The translations under genes and the position numbers were made by a program. From the NCBI GenBank assembly GCA_027083655.1, contig JALWNS010000117.1, positions 1 to 7,010 on the forward strand: DNA of 7,010 nucleotides. Direction: 5' to 3'. This document shows, in pieces, positions 1-7,010 of the stretch; position 1 is the stretch's first letter; the number at the start of each line of letters is the position of its first letter. The notes under the pieces are model-generated. The model ran no database searches. It was not told where the DNA came from and saw only the letters and a list, made by a program, of their open reading frames with translations. Source of the stretch: Bacteroidales bacterium (GTDB lineage: Bacteria > Bacteroidota > Bacteroidia > Bacteroidales > S143-33).

Positions 1-2
1 AT

Positions 3-1670
3 ATACTTCTGACTACACGTGTCGATACCATCGATAGTGTTGTGGCAATTTATTACAAGGTTTTATTTAATAAGCAATGGTCTGATCCTATGTTCCTTGG
101 TTATGCCCGGGACAAAAAGTTATTTACCGAGATAAAAACTGATGAAGGCAAGCAAACACTATGGATACAGGTTGATAGCATTGCACCTCTGAGAGTAAAA
201 TTTACACAACTTGTCTGGACAAAGCCAGAACGTATAAACATCGAGGGTTTTGTAAACTATAGCAACTACATAAGCTTCTTTGTGTCGCCAGAGAACAAAG
301 TCATGTTTCTAGCAATAGATGATAGCAACACACTGGGCAAGAGAGATTTATTCATAAGTTTTTACAACGATAGCACAAAGACCTGGAGCCGTCCGGAGAA
401 CCTGGGATTGCCTATTAATACACTGGCAGATGAATCATCTCCTTATCTTGATGGTGATGGCCGTACATTGTTCTTTGCAAGTGCAGGACATGAGGGCTAT
501 GGTGGCTATGACCTGTATGTCACATACAGGCTCGATGATACATGGAAAAAATGGAGCGAACCGCAGAACCTTGGGCCAATAATGAACACACCGGCAGATG
601 AACTTAACCTGAACATTCATCAGGCCACACGCAAAGCTTATTACATCTCTACTGGCGATATAAATTCATGCCGTATTCAAAGCGATATTTACGCAATTAA
701 GCTAGCCAAGCCAGTAATTCTGCATATCAAAGGGCGTACTTTATGCTGCCAGTCTGATATCAGGCTAGGAGATGTGAATGTAGCCCTTGTATCTGTCCAG
801 GATGGCAAAATCATTGGCGACAGGATTGTAGAATTTAAGTCTGACTTTAATGGTGATTTTGATGTCAAGATTAGCCGGCTGATAGATGCTTCACGGTTGG
901 GGGAATTTGGCCTTATTGCATGGAGAGATACCTTGCATTTGTGCGACACTTCTGGCAGGATAATTAAATATCTGCCTGTCAATTTAACAGACCCTGACTG
1001 GGTAATTGATATCAATGCAGACTTGCATCTAACCGCCCGTTGTGCTCCTCCAGTGGTCACTGTCACTCCAGGGCAGCCAAAGGAGGAAGGTGAGGGTAAA
1101 GGGCAACCCAAAGAAAAGCCCCAGAAACCGATGGACACAACTTATGTGCCGCCTAAGCAAGTCACTGTTTATGGCCAGATGCAGGTTGATACGATTGGTT
1201 GTCCTGTTATTTACCACAGAGGCATATTGTATGCTATGACAAGTGTCAGTGTGGATCATCCTAATCCTTTTGTAAAGTTAGATCCTGTGTATGTTAAATA
1301 TTTCAATTACAACCAGCATGATATAAGTATAAACGAAAGTGCTTTTCAATATTTATTGCAACAGCTGGATGCGAACCTGAAGAAATTTAAGACTGTCAAT
1401 ATTTACATTGTTGCTAGTGCTTCGAAGGTACCTACAGAGGCGTATTGTTCGAACTTTGAGTTAGCCCGCATGAGAGCCGAGAACCTCGAACAAAGGGTTA
1501 GGAAATATCTCAAGGAGCATGGCATACCAGAATATAGGGTATTTTTCGACAAGCGTTATGTTGTAGAAGGCCCGGAATATCAGAACGATCCTGAGAATAT
1601 CGACCGCTACAAGCCATACCAATATGTAAAATCATGGATCTATTCATGCTCCAGTCAGGTTGGTGAATAA
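3..1670 (+). CDS. PD40-repeat / OmpA-like envelope protein (5' partial)
   Basis: The frame is open to the window edge, so the true start lies upstream. A GTG at 42 is possible, but no signal peptide follows it and the propeller-like sequence already runs before it. Counting from position 3 (555 residues visible), residues about 83-235 hold PD40-type blades: strands ending in DLFISF, DLYVTY and DIYAIK, with WSRPENLG and WSEPQNLG turns and a GYGGYD loop. Residues about 238-348 look like a beta-sandwich (carboxypeptidase-regulatory-like) module. A Pro/Lys/Glu/Gly-rich linker follows (about 350-380), then an OmpA-like domain (about 427-553) with the N484-xx-LA-xx-RA492 helix motif. This order resembles peptidoglycan-linked periplasmic proteins of Bacteroidota such as the type IX secretion component PorE, but identity with PorE cannot be claimed. 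The domain Asp expected in the canonical GHTD stretch is replaced by SASKVPT, so peptidoglycan binding is uncertain. Location is inferred as periplasm/outer membrane. It appears functionally unrelated to the downstream genes. Confidence 0.8.
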   Translation: MLLTTRVDTIDSVVAIYYKVLFNKQWSDPMFLGYARDKKLFTEIKTDEGKQTLWIQVDSIAPLRVKFTQLVWTKPERINIEGFVNYSNYISFFVSPENKVMFLAIDDSNTLGKRDLFISFYNDSTKTWSRPENLGLPINTLADESSPYLDGDGRTLFFASAGHEGYGGYDLYVTYRLDDTWKKWSEPQNLGPIMNTPADELNLNIHQATRKAYYISTGDINSCRIQSDIYAIKLAKPVILHIKGRTLCCQSDIRLGDVNVALVSVQDGKIIGDRIVEFKSDFNGDFDVKISRLIDASRLGEFGLIAWRDTLHLCDTSGRIIKYLPVNLTDPDWVIDINADLHLTARCAPPVVTVTPGQPKEEGEGKGQPKEKPQKPMDTTYVPPKQVTVYGQMQVDTIGCPVIYHRGILYAMTSVSVDHPNPFVKLDPVYVKYFNYNQHDISINESAFQYLLQQLDANLKKFKTVNIYIVASASKVPTEAYCSNFELARMRAENLEQRVRKYLKEHGIPEYRVFFDKRYVVEGPEYQNDPENIDRYKPYQYVKSWIYSCSSQVGE

Positions 1671-1695
1671 AATTTCACGATTGTAGCAGAAAAAG

Positions 1696-1703
1696 TATTT
1701 TTG
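1696..1703 (+). promoter_or_regulatory. Candidate Bacteroidota -7 promoter box (TATTTTTG) for the mod operon
   Basis: TATTTTTG matches the Bacteroidota sigma-70 -7 consensus TAnnTTTG exactly. It lies in the 65-base spacer between the envelope gene and mod, the longest non-coding stretch in the window. Transcription would start near 1709, leaving a leader of about 27 bases before the ATG at 1736. The -33 side is weak: the best-placed partner is TTTC at 1673-1676, 19 bases upstream, rather than TTG. No terminator hairpin is visible in the spacer, so read-through from the envelope gene is also possible. Confidence 0.4.
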
Positions 1704-1735
1704 TATAAACGCCTTGTAGGTCAAAAATTCTCACA

Positions 1736-4465
1736 ATGCCTGTGGATTATGAAGTCAAATTCTGGGAAGCTCTTGAAGATCTGTTTGCAGGTGCACAAGT
1801 AGAAGGCAAAAGCGGTTATGTTAACCTGCTAAGGGTCAAACGTAAATATTTTAGCTCTTATCTCAAGCCCAGGCTTTCGGACTATATCGCACAACGCCTT
1901 AAGGATTATCCTGGTTTTGCACAGGAGCTATACACCAAGCTTTATCAATTTTTCCACAGGTATTTTTCCGAGTCAGGTAGCATATATTATTCCTACACAC
2001 CTTTGTATTACCGTGTGTATGAGAAAGTTTATGACAATGGCCAGGCCACACCCAGAGAGACAATAACGTTTAACACTGACTATGAGCAAATTCTATCGGA
2101 CAGGGAAGATGTCAGTCTTTTCTGGAAGACACACATGCTTTATTATATCAAGACCGACCGCATTATCAGGTCAATGATTGTCCAGACGCCTGGTGTACAG
2201 GTAAAATTCTTTTTTGATGCCTCAGGGTTAGAGCTAAAGCAAGCTAATGAGAAGCGATTGCTAATTTATTCCCTGCAGGGGATTAAACCTGACGGCACCA
2301 TTGTACTACATGTCAATTATTCACAAAGAGGCAGAAAGACAAAAAAAAAAGAAATAATAAAGCAGGTTCGAAAGGCTGGTTATGCTATTGAACAGAAGAC
2401 ACTGGACAAGGCAATACGCACTTTTGAGAAACAGACAAATGTAGATTACTTTATCAACAAGGATGCAGAGGGTTTTCTCAAGAGCCAGTTTGACCTGTGG
2501 TTATACCAGTATTTGTTCTCGCAAGACGTGGATTTTGATGTGGAGCGCCACGCCCAGATAAAGGCACTCAAAGACATAGCTTACAAGACTATTGAACTAA
2601 TAGCGCAGTTCGAAGACGAGCTACGCGAAATATGGGAAAAACCACGGCTTGTTCTGTCCTCAGACTATCTCATGACACTTGGTAGAATTGCACAAAAAGA
2701 TGCAGGATTGAGTGTAGTAAAAAAAATAGTACAATGCCTGGAACGCCAGCACAAAGCCTTCAGAGACAACCTCAATCAGCTAGACAAGATTAGACAGAAT
2801 TATCCGTCTCTGATGCAGGTGTTGGAAAATTATTCTCCGGCCAACCAACTGGAAGACTGGTATTTGCTAAACATAATTGACCAGGATTTTAATCCTTCGG
2901 ACATTCTACAGCAGCGGGGAAATAAACTCTCTGACCAGTGGCGCTATCTGCCTGTTGATACGAAATTTTTTCCGGGAATAAAAAATGAAATTCTCCAACT
3001 CTTTGACAACTATCATGACCATTTGGACGCATGGCTAATAAAAAGTGAGAATTGGCAGGCCCTTAACACTATAATGCCACGTTTCCGTTCCCGTATCAAA
3101 GCTATCTACATAGATCCTCCATACAACACTGGAGGCGATGAATTTATTTATGAGGACAAGTTCCGTAGCTCATCTTACCTGACAATGATTGACAATCGTG
3201 TCTCACTGGCTAATGAGCTTCTGGGACCGGACGGTATATTTTTCTGTAGCATTGCAAATAATGCCAATTATTACAAGGAGAGCTACAAGCTAGGGCTGCT
3301 ATTCGACAGAATTTTTGACAAACGTTTTGCCGACCTGGTATGGAAAAGACGAAGCGGAAGCGGTAGTTACACAATATCAGACATCACAGAGAACCATGAA
3401 TACATCCTTGTGTTTGGTCGCGAAAAAGCCACGGTTTATTCAAATATTCTTACAGAAAAAGAACTTAAAAATTATGAGAAAGATGAAGACGGCAACCTCT
3501 ACACATGGAAAAGTCTGGTAATCAACCAGTACACCAAGGAACAGCGACCTAACATGTATTATGGTGTGGTATATGACACCCGGCAGGACAAAATTATCTT
3601 TGACAAAGAAAAGCCAACAAAAAAGCATGAGGTTATCATATATCCCCCGCGCAATTCGGTTTTTGCCATGACCAAGGAGAGCCTGCAGCAAGTCTATGAT
3701 AGAGGAGTAGTTGGTGTGTTCAAGACAACAAAAGGATATGAGATAAAGCTCAAGAAATTTTTATTCGATGACAACGGCATAGTGAATGGCCGGCCTTTGA
3801 GTAGTTTTCTGGAGGAGGAGCGGCTACCTTGGAAAGTAGGACACACCTCCACGGCAACACGCGAAATAAAAAATTTGTTCGGAACAGCAGATTTTCCTAC
3901 ACCCAAACCCACTGGCCTGTTGAAATTGTTGTTTTATGTATCCACAGCAGAGGGTGACACTGTGCTTGATTTCTTTGCTGGGTCCGGCAGTAGTGCACAG
4001 GCAATCATGGATCTTAATTTTGACACAGGACAGAAAAGAAAATTCGTGCTAATAGAGATGGCATCCTACTTTGACACAATATTATTGCCCAGGGTAAAGA
4101 AACTACTATTCTCACTGGACTGGAAAGATGGTAAACCTTTGCAAGGCAGACGGTTGGGCGGCTTTATTAAATATTACAGCCTGGAGCAATATGAGCAGAT
4201 TTTGCGCACTGTGGATTATGAGGACAATGATATCCGGTCATTTGCACAAAAGCTAGAAGAAGTACAAGGCAGGGACTTTAATTTTACTCGTGTCAGTCCA
4301 TTTCTCTTTGACCGTAAGCTATTAAAAGCAGTGAAAGTCAAGGACGGAAAAATGATTATTGACCTGAAAAAACTTTACCCTGAACCTGTGGACATAGAAG
4401 AAAGCCTATGGCTACAAAACCTTGAACCAAAGGAGGATAACATAATAAAATTATTAATCATTTAA
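1736..4465 (+). CDS. Type III-like DNA adenine methyltransferase (Mod), beta class, long N-terminus
   Basis: The protein should methylate adenine N6 from S-adenosylmethionine and supply site recognition for the restriction complex. Catalytic motif IV is DPPYNTG at residues 460-466. The AdoMet-binding motif I, DFFAGSG, follows at 745-751. That order (IV before I) marks the beta class used by type III Mod subunits. SENWQALN (from about 437) just before the catalytic motif is also typical of Mod. The roughly 280 residues between the two motifs should include the target-recognition domain. Residues 1-430 form a long N-terminal region, including YFSESGSIYYS near 78 and FWKTHMLYYIKTDRI near 130, found in large Mod-like methyltransferases rather than classical Mod of about 650 residues. 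The ATG at 1736 is the only reasonable start: the frame is closed by TAA at 1706 with no ATG, GTG or TTG between. An A10 tract lies at codons 202-205. The next gene begins 10 bases after the stop. Sequence specificity cannot be read from the window. Confidence 0.93.
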   Translation: MPVDYEVKFWEALEDLFAGAQVEGKSGYVNLLRVKRKYFSSYLKPRLSDYIAQRLKDYPGFAQELYTKLYQFFHRYFSESGSIYYSYTPLYYRVYEKVYDNGQATPRETITFNTDYEQILSDREDVSLFWKTHMLYYIKTDRIIRSMIVQTPGVQVKFFFDASGLELKQANEKRLLIYSLQGIKPDGTIVLHVNYSQRGRKTKKKEIIKQVRKAGYAIEQKTLDKAIRTFEKQTNVDYFINKDAEGFLKSQFDLWLYQYLFSQDVDFDVERHAQIKALKDIAYKTIELIAQFEDELREIWEKPRLVLSSDYLMTLGRIAQKDAGLSVVKKIVQCLERQHKAFRDNLNQLDKIRQNYPSLMQVLENYSPANQLEDWYLLNIIDQDFNPSDILQQRGNKLSDQWRYLPVDTKFFPGIKNEILQLFDNYHDHLDAWLIKSENWQALNTIMPRFRSRIKAIYIDPPYNTGGDEFIYEDKFRSSSYLTMIDNRVSLANELLGPDGIFFCSIANNANYYKESYKLGLLFDRIFDKRFADLVWKRRSGSGSYTISDITENHEYILVFGREKATVYSNILTEKELKNYEKDEDGNLYTWKSLVINQYTKEQRPNMYYGVVYDTRQDKIIFDKEKPTKKHEVIIYPPRNSVFAMTKESLQQVYDRGVVGVFKTTKGYEIKLKKFLFDDNGIVNGRPLSSFLEEERLPWKVGHTSTATREIKNLFGTADFPTPKPTGLLKLLFYVSTAEGDTVLDFFAGSGSSAQAIMDLNFDTGQKRKFVLIEMASYFDTILLPRVKKLLFSLDWKDGKPLQGRRLGGFIKYYSLEQYEQILRTVDYEDNDIRSFAQKLEEVQGRDFNFTRVSPFLFDRKLLKAVKVKDGKMIIDLKKLYPEPVDIEESLWLQNLEPKEDNIIKLLII
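2341..2350 (+). repeat. A10 homopolymer inside mod, possible slippage site
   Basis: Ten consecutive A residues encode the end of Thr202 and Lys203-205. This is the longest homopolymer in the window; the next is A8 at 2719-2726, also in mod. Losing one A brings the TAA at 2355-2357 into frame after residue 206. Gaining one A brings the TGA at 2389-2391 into frame after residue 218. Either change removes every methyltransferase motif. Phase variation through simple repeats is known for type III mod genes in other bacteria. That it happens here is inference. Confidence 0.5.
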
Positions 4466-4470
4466 TTTTG
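4463..4470 (+). promoter_or_regulatory. Possible -7 box (TAATTTTG) overlapping the mod stop codon
   Basis: TAATTTTG fits TAnnTTTG and overlaps the mod TAA stop. A start about six bases downstream would fall on or next to the ATG at 4476, giving an almost leaderless message for the small nuclease gene. No TTG is found at the expected -33 distance, and the region is AT-rich, so a chance match is quite likely. Confidence 0.2.
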
Positions 4471-4475
4471 TAGCG

Positions 4476-5189
4476 ATGAACCACAATCTTTATGACCAAC
4501 GTCCAGAAATTTTACAAAAAATATGTGCTATAAGGGATTATCTGGTGGAAAATGAACTAACGAGCCTGAACTATGGCAGAAATAATTGTTGCTTTTATGC
4601 CGTAAGGCTCAATACCACTCCTTCGCCTGACGGAGCCATGGGTATGTTTCTTTTGCTCCGCCGTAATCTGGTGATACACCAACCTGTCAATTTGCTTGAA
4701 AATGACCTGGTTTACAAGGGTAAATGCAAGGAAATAGAAGACACTGTCGACAAAAACAAGGAAAAATTCTTTGATCTGTTTCCCCAGGACCGCAGGCGCC
4801 TACAGGAAAAGTTTGAGTTCTACACCTATAACAGGCTCATTAACAAAGGCTACAAAGTAAAACATGTGCAAGAAAACATCAATGATTACGACCTCGTGAT
4901 AGATGATAACCTAGCTATTGAAATCAAATCAGACCGGTGGATAACAACTGGCAACATTTCCCTGGAACTTCTAAGAAATTATAAAATAGATGATTGCGAC
5001 ACAAATCTAGAGAACATTGGGTCAATACTAAAATCACGTGCGCATCTGTGGCAAGAATATTTCTATGTTCGCGACCGCAATGACTACAGCAGATGCTTTA
5101 AATACGTCACCGAGATTTACAAACTGGATATACTCCGTGAGATAACTGCCAATGTGATAACATGTATTTATAACAAAATCCAGTCGTGA
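4476..5189 (+). CDS. PD-(D/E)XK nuclease-like protein encoded between mod and res
   Basis: I do not recognise a named family, but residues about 107-200 look like a PD-(D/E)XK nuclease core. A helix with acidic residues and a turn, EKFEFYTYNRLINKGYKV (111-128), leads to a strand containing Asp139. Then comes the catalytic-type E149-I-K151 in LAIEIKSD, and a following strand GNISLEL (159-165). The final helix-strand stretch around AHLWQEYFY (189-197) suits the same fold. The N-terminal ~100 residues match nothing I know and carry a CC pair at 38-39. There is no signal peptide or membrane segment, so it should be cytoplasmic. ATG 4476 is the only start: an in-frame TAA lies at 4455 and no other start codon follows it. 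No Shine-Dalgarno is visible at the right distance. It sits 10 bases after mod and directly abuts the helicase gene, so it is probably co-transcribed and part of the same system. Roles as cleavage subunit or accessory nuclease are inferred; a catalytically inactive structural role cannot be excluded. Confidence 0.7.
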   Translation: MNHNLYDQRPEILQKICAIRDYLVENELTSLNYGRNNCCFYAVRLNTTPSPDGAMGMFLLLRRNLVIHQPVNLLENDLVYKGKCKEIEDTVDKNKEKFFDLFPQDRRRLQEKFEFYTYNRLINKGYKVKHVQENINDYDLVIDDNLAIEIKSDRWITTGNISLELLRNYKIDDCDTNLENIGSILKSRAHLWQEYFYVRDRNDYSRCFKYVTEIYKLDILREITANVITCIYNKIQS

Positions 5190-5192
5190 ATG
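5187..5192 (+). other. In-frame TGA-ATG stop-start junction between nuclease and helicase genes
   Basis: The nuclease stop TGA (5187-5189) is followed immediately by ATG (5190-5192), and both genes use the same reading frame. No ribosome-binding site is visible just upstream, so helicase translation probably depends on ribosomes that finish the nuclease and restart. Reading through this single TGA would fuse the two proteins without any frameshift. Confidence 0.85.
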
Positions 5193-7010
5193 GCTAATAA
5201 AACCGTACCCTATATAATATTGCAAAAAATAGCACAGAGACTGGAACTGGATAATCCTGACTGGGACCTGCTGGATAATACTTTCTCCCATGATAAACAA
5301 TTATTTGATTATCAAGAACAAGCATTGCAAAATATTCTCACGGTCCTATGGCACTATTATGAAAATCTCAATGGGGACAAAGACAGACTAGCAAGCTATT
5401 ATAGGAAGTTTGACCTGTATAATGACCTGTGTGTTAAGCTAAAGCATAATAAAAACACAGATTTATTGGAGGAATTTTTCACGCGGGCTAAAGACAACAA
5501 TCAACCAGTCATACCATTTGCAGAGTTTGCCAACCGTATGTCGCTATGGATGGCTACAGGTAGCGGCAAAACAATCGTTATCATAAAACTCATTGACCTA
5601 CTACACAAGCTAATGGATAATGGCTTGATCCCAAGAAAAAATATCATGTTTTTGACTTACCGTCAGGATCTGATCAATGCTTTTTCCTCTCATTTACAAG
5701 AATTTAACAAAGACCGTCAGGCCCCGGAACAGATACACCTGGTTAACTTGAAAGATTATGAGAGAGCACATGCAACAGTCCAGCACAGGAATGTTTATTT
5801 TTACCGTTCAGACCTTATCTCAGACACGAGGAAAGAGACAATTCTTAATTTCCGTGATTATCTTAGCCTGGTGGATGGAAAAATTACTGGCAACTGGTAC
5901 CTTATCCTTGATGAGGCACACAAGGGTGACACACAGGAGAGTAAGAGACAAGTAATTTTCTCAATACTTGCAGACAAAGGCTTTTTGTTCAACTTCTCTG
6001 CAACCTTCACCGAACCAGTGGATATAGCTACGACTGTTTACAATCTCAACCTGGACGAATTCATACTTCGCGGTTATGGCAAACAAATCTATGTATGGCA
6101 GGAAGAGATAAAAGCATTCAGGGATAAAAAAGACTTTGACAGTGGAGCAAAGAGCAAAATCATTCTAAAAAACTTAGTATTACTAGCTGCTGTCAAAAAA
6201 TCCCGTATTCACCTGGAAGACAGGTTTTATTATCACAATCCAATAGCTATTTTTCTGATGAATTCGGTCAATACAGAAGATGCAGACCTTTTACTGGTTT
6301 TTAACGAGATAGCCAGCTTGGCCAGACATTTACCGCAGACAACAATAGACCAGGTTAAAAATGAACTTACGGCAGAGATCACTAATGCTACTTACACATT
6401 AGGAGACAGGGAAATACTGCTAAAAGATTTTTCCAATATCATAAAACAAATAACAACTGCAGACGTCTATAGGCTTGTTTTCAATACTACAAAAGGCGGC
6501 AATATCGAATACCTGACCAACAGGTTTAACCGGCAGGAAATAGCCCTAAAACTAGATACTTCGACCCAACCTTTTGCTCTTATAAAAATCGGAGACATTA
6601 GCCGGTGGATATACCAGAACCTGACCCATTACAAAGAAAATATGCAATACTTTGATCCTGCTTACTTTGAGAATCTCAACTCCAGAAATAGCCCGATAAA
6701 TATCCTGCTCGGTAGCCGTGCTTTTTACGAAGGATGGGATAGCAACAGGCCTAATCTGATTACATTTATCAACATCGGAACAGGCCCAGAAGCAAAAAAA
6801 TTCGTCTTACAGGCCATTGGCCGTGGAATTCGCATTGAACCTATACATGGAAAAAGAAAAAGATTGGCTTTTCTCACAGACACAGACCTCAGACCCTCGG
6901 CTTACACACAGCTACTGGAGAGCCTCTTTGTCTTTGCTACTAACAAACATGCCATCACTACGATCCTGACAGAACTGGAAAAAGTCAAGGTTTCGCAGAA
7001 TTATACAGAG
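5190..7010 (+). CDS. Type III restriction Res-like SF2 helicase/translocase (3' partial)
   Basis: The frame is open from ATG 5190 to the window end (607 codons), so the C-terminus is missing. The protein should hydrolyse ATP and move along or switch on DNA as the motor of the restriction complex. SF2 motifs appear in order: FDYQEQAL near residue 35; motif I MATGSGKT (121-128); motif II DEAH (241-244) inside YLILDEAHKGD; motif III SAT (270-272) inside FLFNFSATF; a likely motif IV around PIAIFLMNS (351-359); motif V EGWD (514-517); motif VI QAIGRGIR (541-548). The long stretch between motifs III and V, and the YRSDLIS and GFLFNFSATF wording, fit type III Res relatives rather than type I HsdR. 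Type III Res proteins usually end in a PD-(D/E)XK domain beyond the motor; that part lies outside the window, so whether it is present here is unknown. Translation is likely coupled to the preceding nuclease gene. The start is fixed, since the codon before it is a stop. Confidence 0.92.
   Translation, partial: MANKTVPYIILQKIAQRLELDNPDWDLLDNTFSHDKQLFDYQEQALQNILTVLWHYYENLNGDKDRLASYYRKFDLYNDLCVKLKHNKNTDLLEEFFTRAKDNNQPVIPFAEFANRMSLWMATGSGKTIVIIKLIDLLHKLMDNGLIPRKNIMFLTYRQDLINAFSSHLQEFNKDRQAPEQIHLVNLKDYERAHATVQHRNVYFYRSDLISDTRKETILNFRDYLSLVDGKITGNWYLILDEAHKGDTQESKRQVIFSILADKGFLFNFSATFTEPVDIATTVYNLNLDEFILRGYGKQIYVWQEEIKAFRDKKDFDSGAKSKIILKNLVLLAAVKKSRIHLEDRFYYHNPIAIFLMNSVNTEDADLLLVFNEIASLARHLPQTTIDQVKNELTAEITNATYTLGDREILLKDFSNIIKQITTADVYRLVFNTTKGGNIEYLTNRFNRQEIALKLDTSTQPFALIKIGDISRWIYQNLTHYKENMQYFDPAYFENLNSRNSPINILLGSRAFYEGWDSNRPNLITFINIGTGPEAKKFVLQAIGRGIRIEPIHGKRKRLAFLTDTDLRPSAYTQLLESLFVFATNKHAITTILTELEKVKVSQNYTE

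Noticed and set aside
42..44. GTG as the true start of the envelope gene
   Set aside because: The frame stays open upstream to the window edge with similar propeller-like sequence, and no signal peptide follows the GTG, so the gene is most likely cut by the window.
689..1259. Open frames on the minus strand and a +2 frame within the envelope gene
   Set aside because: They lie wholly inside a gene with clear domain structure, have no recognisable domains, and their composition follows from the opposite strand.
1690..1703. AAAAA/TTTTT inverted repeat as a terminator for the envelope gene
   Set aside because: The stem has no G-C pairs and almost no loop, so it would not form a stable terminator hairpin. 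It overlaps the better promoter match.
3031..3043. 13-base string ATGGCTAATAAAA shared with 5190-5202
   Set aside because: The two copies are in different reading frames, and one 13-base match is not surprising in 7 kb of AT-rich sequence.
4430..4436. AAGGAGG, a perfect Shine-Dalgarno-like string
   Set aside because: It is 40 bases upstream of the nuclease ATG, codes for Lys-Glu-Asp within mod, and no start codon with a sustained frame lies at the right distance.
5034..5300. Minus-strand open frame across the nuclease-helicase junction
   Set aside because: Both overlapped + strand frames are well supported, and the minus-strand product has no recognisable motif or initiation signal.
5758..5955. 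65-codon open frame in another frame within the helicase gene
   Set aside because: It overlaps the DEAH region of a clearly coding frame and shows no protein-like features.

Overview
The window reads as a chromosomal segment of a Bacteroidota bacterium. The first gene has an envelope-protein architecture typical of that phylum: PD40 propeller repeats, a carboxypeptidase-regulatory-like module and an OmpA-like C-terminus. No good Shine-Dalgarno sequence sits in front of any start. The only clear promoter-like element in the largest intergenic gap fits the Bacteroidota -7 consensus TAnnTTTG. The DNA is moderately AT-rich throughout, with no obvious change in composition. The phylum call is an inference; no rRNA or marker gene is present.

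Layout, all on the + strand. (1) Positions 3-1670 hold the 3' part of the PD40/OmpA-like envelope protein; its 5' end lies outside the window. (2) Positions 1671-1735 are a short spacer with a candidate promoter. (3) Positions 1736-4465 encode a 909-residue beta-class adenine methyltransferase of the type III Mod kind, with an unusually long N-terminal region. (4) Ten bases later, 4476-5189 encodes a 237-residue protein that I read as a PD-(D/E)XK nuclease-fold protein. (5) Immediately after its stop, in the same frame, a type III Res-like SF2 helicase starts at 5190 and runs off the window end after 607 codons.

Genes 3-5 look like one operon encoding a type III-like restriction-modification system with a non-standard third component between mod and res. 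In the inferred model, Mod recognises and methylates the site, the Res-like helicase translocates on unmodified DNA, and cleavage comes from the small nuclease, from an unseen C-terminal domain of Res, or from both.

The points most worth following are the extra nuclease gene, the in-frame TGA-ATG junction that separates it from the helicase, and an A10 homopolymer in mod whose slippage by one base either way would truncate the methyltransferase. No tRNA, rRNA, CRISPR array, insertion sequence or convincing terminator was seen. No gap between genes exceeds 65 bases.
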